Shown: positions 47,495 to 59,040 of the stretch, piece by piece
Layout: every line of letters starts with the position of its first letter
How positions within the stretch are numbered: position 1 is the stretch's first letter
Source: Eretmocerus hayati
Taxonomy: Eukaryota > Arthropoda > Insecta > Hymenoptera > Aphelinidae
DNA: 64,000 bases
Direction of reading: 5' to 3'
Assembly: GCA_029851415.1 (NCBI GenBank)
Contig: CM056742.1
Location: forward strand, 10,085,736 to 10,149,735
Position numbers and translations under genes: made by a program
Notes under the pieces: model-generated
Databases searched by the model: none
Told to the model about the DNA's origin: nothing
Seen by the model: the letters and a program-made list of their open reading frames with translations, nothing else

Positions 47495-47816
47495 TACATA
47501 CTTTTCTAGGTGAAGAATTAATAGATAGTGAGCATGAGAAATAATCACAATAGAACACGGAATCTCGTGCCAAATTTGACTCTGCATGGTCAAGAGCCGA
47601 ACAATGCCAAGCCAAATGATTCCTTCCTAATCAAGCACGCTAGCTCTCAATATTAGGCTTTCGAGCAATTAATTTGATGCGAATGTGCCTCTTAGAGTGC
47701 TCGAAAGTGAGCAGTTTGGGTTATCAAAATCATTCCATTATCTCAAGCTTCAAATCATTTCATAAGAAAAATTCACTGTTCGTAATTGAAGTCGATCTGG
47801 CTGAGAATAATTGGAG

Positions 47817-48323
47817 CACTAGCGGAATTGCTGCGCTCGCTTACGCTCGCTCCGCTTACGATTTCTTGAAGGGAATTTCAAAAATCTCATGGAATGAATA
47901 AATACGAATACGAAGAATGAAAAAATACAAATTATTACGGGTACTCTAATAATCAAATTCATCATTTTTGGTCATCATAATTGTTTGATTGAAAATACTC
48001 GACGGTCATGAGAAAATTAAAAAAAAAACGACCAGATGAGGGAACCAATAATTTATTTTGTGAATCTAAAGACAACTCTATGTAGCATTATCGCGTGTTA
48101 CGTCAAGTGCGAATCTCAGAGTGTTTCTCAAACAAAACAATATACATGATCCCAGGAAAAAAATAATAAAAAAGGAAATTTACTCCCATTTTGTACCAAA
48201 AAAGTGGTGTACCAAGAGGTATTCGATGATTAAATTTTAAACTTTTACATGCATGTACGTATAATCTTCTTCTAATTTCATCAGCGACTCAGTTTCGCTT
48301 ATGATTTATCAATCTCACTGATA
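47817..48323. other. Left part of the insertion in unit C
   Basis: It begins just after sequence homologous to A near 8460. It includes CGCTCGCTTACGCTCGCTCCG, a short low-complexity repeat, and AT-rich DNA. No gene. Confidence 0.4.
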
Positions 48324-50053
48324 CCGGTCTCCGACCGACCTTTTGTTGGTCTGTTGGCCTCCAGCGAGGTGACAATTTGGCTGGATAAGAGCCAAAATTA
48401 CAAGAAATTACCGCCAAAGGTGGACACTCTACGTGTGGTACAAGCTGAGATATGGATTTTTTAAATAATTAATTTGTAAGCGTTATGAGTCCCTTATCCT
48501 CCAGTGGCCACCCTATGCTCATTTGGAAGCTCGCGAAACGTATATTGAGATGGAAAGAAGGTGGACAGTCCTAGTGTGGTCGGAGTTGGAGTATTGAGGG
48601 TCTAAAGGTCAAATTTTAGGGTCAAAATGGCGAAAATGACGATTTTTCGCGTATAACTCAGAAACGATGCACCTAATCGATAATTTTACATCAGTACTTT
48701 TTTGTTCATCTTGTTGAGATCTTGAAATTTGTATTCGGGTAATTTTTCTCAGAAATGCGTCATTTCTGAGATAATGGCGTTGCGAGTTGTGAAAAGTAGA
48801 CGCTCAGACCTCCTGATACGTGCAACTCAAGAACGGCGCACTTGGTCGAAATTTTACATCAGTACTTTTTTGTTTGTCTTGTCAAGATCTTGAATTTTGT
48901 ATTCGGGTAATTTCTCTCAGAAATGCGTCATTCCTGAGATAATGGCGTTGCGAGTTGTCAGGATTAGACGTTGGGATCTCCGGATACGTACAACTCAAGA
49001 ACGACGCACTTGACCAAAATTCAATATCAGTACTCATTTACTATTGATGTATTTTGAGATCTTTAAATCTGTATACGAATCTTTTTCCTCAAAATCGGAT
49101 AATTTTTGAGGAAACAGTGAAACATTTCTATCGTACAAAATTACCATCGTTCCTCATCACTTTCATCGGTAGCATACATATCGAAGTCACTCAAATCACC
49201 ATCAGAATCACCACTGGCCTCATCTTCATTGCGATCATCGCTAGCCCCAACTGATAATGTTCATACCTCAAAAATTATCCGATTTTGAGGAGGAAGATTC
49301 GTATACAGATTTAAAGATCTCAAAATACATCAATAGTAAATGAGTACTGATATTGAATTTTGGTCAAGTGCATCGTTCTTGAGTTGTACGTATCCAGAGA
49401 TCCCAACGTCTAATCCTGACAACTCGCAACGCCATTATCTCAGGAATGACGCATTTCTGAGAAAAATTACCCGAATACAAATTTCAAGATCTTGACAAGA
49501 CAAACAAAAAAGTACTGATGTAAAATTTCGACCAAGTGCGCCGTTCTTGAGTTGTACGTATCAGGAGGTCTGAGCGTCTACTTTTCACAACTCGCAACGC
49601 CATTATCTCAGAAATGACGCATTTCTGAGAAAAATTACCCGAATACAAATTTCAAGATCTCAACAAGATGAACAAAAAAGTACTGATGTAAAATTATCGA
49701 TTAGGTGCATCGTTTCTGAGTTATACGCGAAAAATCGTCATTTTCGCCATTTTGACCCTAAAATTTGACCTTTAGACCCTCAATACCCCAATTCCGACCA
49801 CACTAGGACTGTCCACCTTCTTTCCATCTCAATATACGTTTCGTGAGCTTCCAAATGAGCATAGGGTGGCCACTGGAGGATAACGGACATATAACGCTTG
49901 CAAATTAATTATTTAAAAAATCCATATCTCAGCTTGTACCACACGTAGAGTGTCCACCTTTGGCGGTAATTTCTTGTAATTTTGGCTCTTATCCAGCCAA
50001 ATTGTCACCTCGCTGGAGGCCAACAGACCAACAAAAGGTCGGCCGGAGACCGG
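48324..50053. mobile_element. 1.73-kb foldback element, about 788-bp arms
   Basis: The left arm (48324-49112) starts CCGGTCTCCGACCGACC, and the right arm (49267-50053) ends GGTCGGCCGGAGACCGG. They are complementary almost throughout. Each arm holds three diverged tandem units of about 175 bp, starting near 48655, 48830 and 49000 in the left arm and built around CAGTACTTTTTTGT and GATAATGGCGTTGCGAGTTG. The central spacer of about 154 bp carries an acidic coding-like stretch on the minus strand. No transposase was seen and no target duplication is clear. Confidence 0.85.
49136..49258 (-). other. Acidic coding-like fragment in the foldback spacer
   Basis: On the minus strand the spacer encodes about 40 residues ending in a TAA stop. 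They include ASDDRNEDEASGDSDGD and then YATDESDEERW. The dense Asp/Glu/Ser with a clean stop looks like the acidic end of a protein, for instance a captured gene or transposase fragment. There is a TGA at its start and no ATG. It could be chance from GAT-rich DNA. Confidence 0.3.
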
Positions 50054-50164
50054 ACTATGAATCTATAACTAAATCAGCTAATGTTCATTATCAAACATCA
50101 TAATGCGGGCGTTCTTTCGATGCTTCGTTGTCATCGATGAGATAGACAGTCTCAACCCTGTAAA

Positions 50165-52695
50165 CGCAGAGAGTGCCGATCATACATATCACATCATTCA
50201 TACACGCCAATGATCGTCTGCTTAGAGATGAATTCTTGCACGCAGGTGAGCCGCCTTCGTGTGCAGAGGTTGCGACAAAATTCATGACCGTGTGGGGGGG
50301 GGGGGCGAGGCAATATTTTTCATTCATCATATCGCTTACTTCATCTCAATCTCATTTAAATCATTCGTTCATTGCATTCTCAACTAATCCTTTGCATTAA
50401 TATCAACTCATTCTCATTCATCTCATTACTCTTTCCATGCTCATTGTATCTCTTTCTCATTCAAATCATCCATTGATTGCATTCTTCAATTAATCTTCTA
50501 CATTAATACCAACTTATCTACTCTCAATTCATTTCTTTCCCCTTCCTCATTTCATCTCATTTCCAATCTCCATCATCTACATCAAGACAATTCATCTCCT
50601 TTTCTACATTCTTCTTTCATCAAATTTTTCCATCATTCACACCACATCGTCACATCATTCGTACACACCAACGATCACTTACTTTGGATTGAATTCTTGC
50701 ACGCAGGTAAGCGGCACTCAGGTGCAGAGGTTGCGTCCGAATTCATCACCAGATAGGTGGTTGAGGGGGGCATTCTCATTCATCTCATCACTCTTTCCTT
50801 GCTCGTCGTATCGAAATTCATTCTAATCATTCATTCATTACATCTTTCAACTAATTTTCTCCATTCACACCAACTCATTTACTTTCAATTCATTTCCCTC
50901 CCCTCCCTCGTTGCTTCTCATCCTCTCTCTGCATTATCTACATCAACACAATTCATCTTATTTTCTACACTCATCTTGAATTCAATTTCTCCATCATCGA
51001 CACCTCCTCGTCACAACATCCATACACGTCAATGATCACCTACTTGAAAGTGAAATCTTGCACGCATCAACAAGTAGGAGGGGGGGGGGTGATCATTCTC
51101 ATTCTTCTCATAACATCAACACCATTCTTCTCCTTTTCCCATTTCACCGCCATCTCATCTCCTTCCCACATCATTCCCACCAACTCATCATCACATTCAT
51201 CATAAATACGCCAATGATCGCTTTCTTGGATGCGAATTTCTGCACGCAGGTAAGCCGCCTTCGGGTGCAGAGTTTGCGTCCGAATTCACATACAAGTAGG
51301 AGGGTGAGGCGATCTCCCCTTCCATTACATCACACTCACCCATCCATCTCATACATCACAGACTATTTCGTCATTCATCGCATGTTTTATCTCATTTCAA
51401 TTTCATATTTCATTCCATACTCTTCAATATCACCATCTCATTTTCATTCGGACTTTTCCTCCATCGCTTTTCCTTCTCTTCTTTTATTCTATCTTACCCC
51501 ATCCAATCTTTTCATTTTTCATGCCACCTACTTCGCTTTCATCTTATCCCCCAATCTAAATCAATCTCCTCACCTCATCACATTCATCATAAATACTCTT
51601 CATTCATACCATCTCATTTCCTCTCCCACATTTTCTTCATCTCTTCCCCTTCTTTATTTACATTACATCTCAACTACATCCAATCTCATCATCTTTCATA
51701 CAATTCCCTACTTTACCTCCATCTCATCTCTTTTTCCACATCATTCTCACCACCTCATCACATTCATCATAAATGCGCCAATGATCGCCTACTCGAATGC
51801 GAATTCTTGCACGCAGGTGGACCGCCTTCGGGTGCAGAGGTTGCGTCCGGATTCACATCCAAGTAGGAGGGTGAGGCGATGATCTATTCCATTACATCAC
51901 ACTGACCCATCCATCTCATACATCACAGACTATTTCGTCATTCGTCGCATGTTTTATCTCATTTCTATTCCATATTTCATTCCATGCTATTTATTATTAC
52001 CATCTTATTTTCTTTCCTACTTTTTCTTCATCGCTTTCCCTTTTCTTCTCCCATTCTATCTTACCTCCATTCAATCTCATCATTTTTCATATCATTCTCT
52101 ACTTTACCGTTATCTTACCTCCTTTCCTAAATTATTCTTATCACCTCATCACGTTCATCACGAATACTCTTCAGTCATCCCATCTCATTCCTTTTCCTTC
52201 ATTTTCTTCATCTCCTCCCCCTCTCTACTTTCATTTCATTTCAACTTCATTCAACCTCATCGCCTTTCATACAACTTCCTACTTTACCGCCATCTCATCT
52301 CCTGTTTCACATCATTCTCACGACCTCATAACATTCATCATAAATACGCCAATGATCGCCTACTTGGGTACGAATTTTTGCACGCAGGTAAGCCGCCTTC
52401 GGGTGCAGAAGTTGCGTCTGAATTCACATCCAAGTAGGAGGGTGAGGCGATGATCTATTCCATTACATCACACTCATCCATCTCATACATGACATACATA
52501 TTCGTCATTTATTGCATGTTTCAACTCATTTCTATTTCGTATTCCTTTTCATACTCTTCATCATCACCATCTCATTTTCATACCTATTCTTTTTTCATCG
52601 CTTTCCCTTCTCTTTTATTCTATCATACCTTCATCCTATCTCTTCATTTCTCATACCATTTTCTACTCTGTCTCATCTCTTTCTCTACATAATTC
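50165..52695 (+). repeat. Purine-poor satellite with six GC-rich blocks
   Basis: Long stretches of the plus strand are almost only C, T and A (CTCATTCATCTCATT-like), broken by recurring blocks of about 120 bp with TTGCACGCAGGTAAGCCGCC and GGTGCAGAGGTTGCGTCC. Blocks lie near 50190-50315, 50652-50777, 51011-51092 (truncated), 51192-51315, 51757-51882 and 52329-52455. Each full block can form a hairpin, with GAATTC boxes at both sides and CATCCAAGTAGG facing CCTACTTGG. The low purine content removes stop codons, so the 274-residue frame at 51058-51882 is spurious. Confidence 0.8.
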
Positions 52696-53180
52696 TTACT
52701 TCATGATTCACTTCATCCGAGACATTCCATTAATCACTTCCATACATCTCATTCCATCTCTAGACTAAGACAGAGGAACCTTAACTCCCATCGTTGGAAC
52801 AATCTGTACTCCCGCAGTTGCGACATCATAATACCTATGTATGGTGAGTGAGTCCGGAAATCGGTGCGAATTCAACGGTGACTCGGGGGAGGGTTCAACA
52901 GACAGACTTCAGACAGTTTCACATCATAAATAATTCGGACAGAAACAGAGGGACCCACAATACGCTTAGAAACATTGCAGTAGCCCATGTTCCTGTACCT
53001 GACACCACACGAAAGTGTGGTGAGCGGGAGCTTTAAAGAACTTGGTTCGAAAACAATGATAACACAAGGCAAGCGTGCAACGAACAGACTTTCGGCTAAT
53101 TTATTATATTTTAGAAAATTTCAGAAGATTATTCCGTTCTCATTAATCATCCTTAATCATTAAGATCATGATTAGGGAGG
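52696..53180. other. Non-coding DNA right of the satellite
   Basis: A small perfect hairpin CACACGAAAGTGTG lies at 53007-53020. A G-run occurs near 53178-53188. No gene was recognised. Confidence 0.4.
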
Positions 53181-53229
53181 GGGGGGGGCAGTGGGTCAAA
53201 AAGTAATCGGCTTAAAAAGCCGTATTGAG

Positions 53230-53600
53230 CGAAAACAACAAATAAACAATACTGGTGAATTACAAATCAAAATCAGGTTTTAGAGGGGTCAAAATCAAAA
53301 TCAGGTGAAAAACCTATATCGTGTGGTAAACAATTGCGGAATTACAAAACTGTATACCAAGGTAAGTGACAAACTCTCAGAAGAGAACGCGAATAGTAAC
53401 CGCACTACGCGCCAATTTTTAGTCCGGTAAAACTAGGAAGGTCAAAACCGGAATCAGGTAAAAACCTGTATTGTGTGATAAACAAGTGCGAAATTAAAAA
53501 ACTATAATCCAAGGTAAGGAAAAAAATTTCAGAGAAAAACGCGAATAACAACCGCGCTACGCGCAATTTTTTCTTCGGGTAAGGTTAGGTTAGCGAAATC
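53230..53600 (+). repeat. Tandem repeat, about 153-bp period
   Basis: Two nearly complete units (about 53287-53439 and 53440-53590) share CAGGTGAAAAACCT or CAGGTAAAAACCTG, ACCAAGGTAAG or ATCCAAGGTAAGG, and AACCGC.CTACGCGC. A partial unit precedes them. Confidence 0.6.
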
Positions 53601-53740
53601 TGATGATATTCCATCCTAGGGGTAAAATCGGAGAAAATTCGGTCAAAACACGTCTAGGGACATTTTCCACCACGACAGGTCAGGTTAGGTTAGGTAAAAA
53701 CAGGGCTAGTGACATTTCTACAGGGTTAGGTTAGTGTCTA
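53577..53740 (+). repeat. Short TTAGG-type interstitial runs
   Basis: AGGTTAGGTTAG occurs near 53584-53594 and GGTTAGGTTAGG near 53682-53695, with a further pair near 53730. These match the insect telomeric motif but have only two or three units each. They are probably interstitial or by chance. Confidence 0.4.
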
Positions 53741-54071
53741 GGCAAAAATCTAGCGACTCCAGACACCACAACAGTCGTCACGCGACTTAATGTAATGTAA
53801 TTTGCTTCTACATCATGGGCAGCGTCTCATTTATGACTGATCGATGAAGTTCGGGTTCGGTCGAAAAAGCTCCAGAGTACCGTGTACATTATGAATTATT
53901 AAATTACCGATCATTGGCTTCTTTTACATTACCTTATAATTGAATGAGGTCCGAAGATGCATGAGAAGTTACAGGAATATGACTTGGTTCATGACAATGG
54001 TTCGTCACATGAACTGGATTGGAACCGGTAATTTTGATTTTCATTCTCTCGAATTATAATTTGCTAACAAA

Positions 54072-54130
54072 GATGCCGACGATTTGTCGCGTATCCAAGC
54101 ACTTTTCTGCACCTCAAAATCATCGGCATC
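54072..54130 (+). ncRNA. Conserved hairpin, C copy with compensatory change
   Basis: GATGCCGACGAT (54072-54083) pairs with ATCATCGGCATC (54119-54130). Compared with A and B, one G-C pair has become A-T while the rest of the stem, including one C/A mismatch, is unchanged. Confidence 0.4.
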
Positions 54131-54250
54131 GTCTGCACAGAGTAGCAATGCGTGAGACAGCGCGGTTTCACTTAAAATGCACCTACTCCTAACATACTTA
54201 TTATCGTACAGTGCGGAAAAAGGTTTTAAAACAAACGTCCATTATTTCAG

Positions 54251-54526
54251 ATACGTTCCAGACTGATGAAACTTTTCTCGAATGTGACGAGATAATGGAA
54301 AATCTATACAACTATCCAATAATAGACGTATCTCGAGTAGATCCATGGGAATTCATGACCATTCAGATGAGGTGTGAGAATAATGAGGTCCCAGGGACAG
54401 AAAGTAGTGACCACTCTCTGCAAATGTGTACTTGCCTGGATATATACTTACCTGGAACAAGTTCTTCGAATTCATGTTGTAGTCTTCATTCCAGCTCCAA
54501 CAGTGATGCTTCGCCACCTTCAGATG
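54251..54526 (+). CDS. Zinc-finger gene C, acidic exon
   Basis: It has the same length (276 bp), acceptor, donor GTACGT and phase as in A and B, with no stop. The residues diverge mainly in the middle (DPWEFMTIQMRCENNEVPGT in place of DPSESMTIQIGCEDDEVSAA), while LYNYPIIDVSR and the SSSNSDASPPSD end are kept. An intact frame across this divergence supports real coding function. Confidence 0.75.
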
Positions 54527-54576
54527 GTACGTGAGTTTACATCGATTTGAATGAAACTACTGTTTTGTTTCCAAGC

Positions 54577-55583
54577 CACGGTGCTCTTGAAATACGTTCA
54601 CATCCCGCTGACGACCACCAACGGGATTGTTGTGGAATATGTTTCTGGAGCCCTTGGAGCTCATTTTCTGATAAGAATCAAAATTGGCCCTTGGGCCGTT
54701 TTTTATAAAAGTCCAAAAAATGTGTTTTTATCCTCTTTTCAATCTTTCTCCTCGGATAACTCGAAAAGATTACACTTCAACCGAAAATGTGTAAAGACAT
54801 CTTTTGTAGATCTTGAAACATTGCATAAAAAAGGTTTCCACACTTGGATCCGTAAAACGCCCTCCGTTTGAGATTTTTGGGATTTTCATTTCGTAATCAT
54901 AAATTTTCCGGAAAATCTCAACTTTGTGGCTCTAAAGAAGCTCGTTTCATCAAAAATTGTAAAAGATATGAATTGTAGTGCTTGAGAATGGCGAGTTATC
55001 CAGGATTTTTTGATATCCTTCCATTTTCCGGGAAATCTATGATGCTTTCGCGCCAGAACTGTATCAATCTTCGATTGGATCAGTACCACCACTGCCACCA
55101 CCACTGGCACCTCGAGAGGCACCCCAGACTGCCACTGCGAGCATATTTGCGCCTCGTATCAAGGATATGAACAATTGTGTAAGATATGAATTTTAATGCT
55201 TGAAAATGGCGAGTTATCCAGGATTCTTTAATATCCTTCCAATTTTCCGGAAAATGTATGATTACGAAATAAAAGTCCCAAAATATCCCGAACGGAGTGC
55301 GTTTTGCGGATTGAAGTGTAAAAACCTTTTCTATGCAATTTTTCAAGATCTACTAGAGATGTTTCCACACATTTTCGGTTAAAGTGTGATCTTTTCGAGT
55401 TATCCGAGGAGAAATATTTGAAAGAGGATGAAAGACACGTTTTTTGGACTTTGATAAAAAACGGCCCGAGGGCCGATTCTGATTCTTATCGGAAAATGAG
55501 CTCCAAGGGCCCCAGAAACATATCCCACAACAATCCCGTTGGTGGTCGTCAGCGGAATGTAAACGCATTTCAAGGGCACCGTG
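54577..55583. mobile_element. 1007-bp foldback element with 4-bp target duplication
   Basis: The ends are CACGGTGC (54577) and GCACCGTG (55583), flanked by AAGC on both sides (54573-54576, 55584-55587). A and B show the empty site CCAAGCCGGGAA, near 9741-9752 in A. The two halves are complementary nearly to the centre, which holds a short CCACCACTGCCACC simple repeat. It lies in the intron between the acidic and finger exons of gene C. Confidence 0.85.
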
Positions 55584-55984
55584 AAGCCGGGGATCAGCCG
55601 CATTCAGTTCTATTATGTATCAAAGAAGCATTCTTTGATTATTCAAGTTGTTAGACGATCAGTCCATGCCATCGAATTGAATATCCGCCATCAAAGGAAT
55701 CGTTATGGCTACCGAAAGATCATTCAGAAGTATGATGTGGTCGGTCTGATGAATTTATGGCGAATCATTAAAAGGTTCTCGGGAGATGATTAAGCGAAGA
55801 TTCGGCGGAAGGATCATCGCAGATTTCAAGCATTATGAAATTTTTGTCAGTGGTTGGACTTTGTCACTACGGTATTGTGGTCTTGAATTTCAATGTGTTG
55901 TTGTCAAGTGTGAGTTCATTGTCGGACAACTTGACATATCCTACACATTTACAAGCCACTGAGTCCCATCGATTTAGTATATAA

Positions 55985-56676
55985 GGGCTGTCCACAAACT
56001 ACGCAAGTAGGTAGAGAGCAGGATGGGTCTCACAACGTATTTTAGAAATTACGGAGAGGGGGGATAAGGGTCCACAGCCCCGATTACATAAACTGAAAAA
56101 AAAACATTTCTATATAGCCTGTCTACTGCAATTTTTATTGTACTATCCTCTTTGGACGCAAAAACTATTTCACTATAAACAGTCTTCTGAGGAATCACCT
56201 CATGGTTCTAGAAAATCTGCAAATTAACGGAACGAAGTGGCTAAAACTGCGATCTTCTCTATTTCATGATCTGAGCACATGAATAAACTGGTACTCAAAA
56301 TCTTCCTCCGCTGTATTGGACATGACTATCACATCTGAATACAGTGAGCCTAACTTCTTTGTCAACTGTGAAACTCTACTTTTTGTGTGAAAATATGATC
56401 AACATCATGCGTTGAGTGAAAAGCCGAAAGCAGTTCCTGAAAGAACAGAGAACTTCACGGCGAACTCACACAGCTCGAGTACTGACTAGAGTAAGCATGC
56501 TTCTTTCTTGTTGCAGTTTTATGTCTGCCCGGTGAATTCTCCAAATCTTCTCCTCGAAAAACTACGTCGTTCTTTTTGGGGAGGGTCGAATCGGTAAAGA
56601 AACCACGGCGATCCACGGGGACAGGGATACGAGTGGAATATGGCTAAAATTTGTTTACGTCGTTTGTGGACGGCCC
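55985..56676. mobile_element. Harbinger-like element (692 bp)
   Basis: The ends are GGGCTGTCCACAAACTACG and CGTTTGTGGACGGCCC. They resemble the GGGTGTGTCCACAAA ends of the 270-bp MITE, so both belong to one family. Flanks are TAA and GTA, a decayed 3-bp target at best. Inside are G-rich GGAGAGGGGGGATAAGGG and GGGGAGGGTCG segments, typical of such non-autonomous elements. No transposase. Confidence 0.65.
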
Positions 56677-57595
56677 GTAGAGATATAAGTAGTAGGTTTT
56701 TGGGTAGGAATGCGAAAATTATCTCTTTGTCGAGTTGTGCATACATTGAATCATCGCTTATTGAATTGAGGAGCTTGAGTATCTGAACAAACTACATCAT
56801 GTTATCATTGTGTACATTATAATTAAAATTGCCTATTGAAGCTCCAAAGATCAATGTATTGTGGATAGCGTCGTTGCAAGTCGATTTTGTCACATCCTGT
56901 GACGTACGATGTAACGAATTGTTGATCTAGAATCAATTCCATTCGACTTGGAATATCTTATCACTTTCATACCTTTAACAAATGAGTCATTAATTTTTAG
57001 CTTTTGATAGGAAAATGACTAGATCGTACAAATAAAAATCCACTTAAGGGAATGTGACAGAGTGTGACATCATGGATAATTCTGATGCCCAAAGAAGTTC
57101 AACAGTTTCATCACATTTGCTGCGACGCTGTTTCTTCGAGGTATGATTCCGGTCTTGAACTGGATCATCATAATTGGGTAGAAACGCCCATATAGAGCTG
57201 AATCATTTTTCGGCGCACTGTTAACGCTCTTGGTGAAGTAACTTACCTCGATCGATTTCCTGAGGAGAATTTACCGAGCAAGTCTGAGTCGCCAAAGGTC
57301 GAAGAATGAAAAATCGCGGGGCCCACCGGTGGGACTCGTTGCAGCGAACGTGTTAAGGGAATTCCGTGGCTAACAATATTATGTGTTATTACAATCATTC
57401 TTCATTTGTTTTTCATGAGATACTCAATTCAACATGCATTGTGATTGATGCAAGTTTTTCTTCTATTTCATTGGATAGGAATAAATGGAAAAATTCGAGC
57501 TTCACCATGTCATCGCTTTTTGGGATCTGCTCTGTAGGGGAAGCTCATCAACATGATTTTCAAGACAAAAAAGAATCTATCATTATGATCCACAG

Positions 57596-58636
57596 GTAGT
57601 GAGATTCAGAAGGAGAAATCGGATACAACGTGCTCTGAGTCTGGCAAGAAATTCGCTGCAAAATGTAATCTGAAGATGCACACGGAATCGCACACAGCCA
57701 TACAAGTCTTCATATGTCAAAAGTGTGGCCGAGAATTCAAAACCAAGCACAACCGGGACAACCACGTAAAGTTGGACGCATGTGACGAAATTCACTCGTG
57801 TCAAATATGCTCTAAGCCCTTTAATTCACTTAGCTCTCTACAATTGCATGTCAGAGGTCACAATGAGGAGAAGCTACTTTCATGTGGAATCTGTGGGAGA
57901 GAGTTCAGTCGGAAAGGCAATTTGAATACTCATTTGAGATTGCATAGGGGTGAAAAGCCATTTTCGTGTGGAGTCTGTGGTAAACACTTCAATCAGAGAA
58001 GCAAGTTGCACACTCATTTGAGAGTGCATACGGGTGAGAGGCCTTTCCCATGTTGGATTTGTAACAAGAATTTCAGTAGTAAGGAAAATCGTATTAGGCA
58101 CGTGAAATCTCACACAAAGGACATACCATTCTCGTGCAGCATTTGTGGTAAAAGAATAGAATCCGAACTGGATCTCAAACTGCACTCAAAAGCTCATGAA
58201 CGGCAACAAGAAAATCGAGATTCTGCGAGCACAGGACTTGGTAGATCTAGCACTGCTAATGAATATGACGGAGTAAGTCGGTCGCAAGATAGTCCTCAGG
58301 TGAACCCTGGATCTAGTAACCAGCCGGAGTCACATAATGACCAGACAATATGTGAGCTCTCATTAGTGTGCCCATTTTGTGACAAAAAATTTTTCAACAG
58401 CCATATCTTACTCCGTCATGTCGAGAATCGCTCGTGCTTGAAATCTTTCATTTGCACCGTTTGCGATATGGTATTTAAAAGAAAATATAATTTGAAATTA
58501 CATGAATCCTTGCACAGAAATGGACATTCAAGCCCCTGTCCGACTTGCGGCAAATGCTACAATAGAAGAAACGATGCTCAGCGCATTTGTTTGTGCTCGA
58601 TGATCCGGGACGACTCCTCGGCAAATCTGGATACAG
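57596..58636 (+). CDS. Zinc-finger gene C, C2H2 array exon (extra finger)
   Basis: A 1041-bp exon, phase 1 at both ends, from ATCCACAG|GTAGTG to ACAG|GTGAGC. The first part, TTCSESGKKFAAKCNLKMHT, is a degenerate finger. Then come a C2HC finger (CQKCGREF), five C2H2 fingers, a linker, a second C2HC finger (CPFCDKKF), a C2H2 finger (CTVCDMVF) and a degenerate Cys-rich end. There is one finger more than in B: FSCGVCGKHFNQRSKLHTHL has no counterpart there. All metal ligands in the standard fingers are present and there is no stop. This copy therefore appears functional despite the insertions around it. Confidence 0.85.
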
Positions 58637-59040
58637 GTGAGCACATTCCATTGACCCAGAAGAATATCAAATCCACGCTGAAGTTTCCATTTCATCACGC
58701 AAACTTCACACCTTGATCATTCACAGCTTCTTGATACTAAGACTTGGGGGACTCGTTATAACATTAAATGTGCGAGATAATTACGACTTTGGGCCCTCCA
58801 AAGACTAAGAAACACCGTAAGATTTCACTTCAGTACCTAGAATCTCTGAATCCGATTCTTGAGAACCATCCATTTCACTGGTAGCCCCTTTCTTGTCGAG
58901 AAAATCGCGCGTATTATCAGAATCTCAGCTCTAAGTGCACCAATCTCTCCGAAATTTGAGATATGCACCTTTAGATTGGCCATGATGAAGTGTATTAAAC
59001 TTTGTGAAGATCAGTTCAGTAGTCTCCTCAAAATAGCTTG

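Noticed and set aside
51058..51882. 274-residue open frame on the plus strand
   Set aside because: It lies in purine-poor satellite DNA, where stop codons are rare by composition; the product is a Ser/His/Phe/Ile-rich low-complexity string crossing satellite blocks.
51949..52437. 162-residue open frame
   Set aside because: Same purine-poor satellite; same composition artefact.
53577..53740. Telomere or telomere-proximal array
   Set aside because: Only two or three TTAGG-type units per run, surrounded by unrelated sequence.
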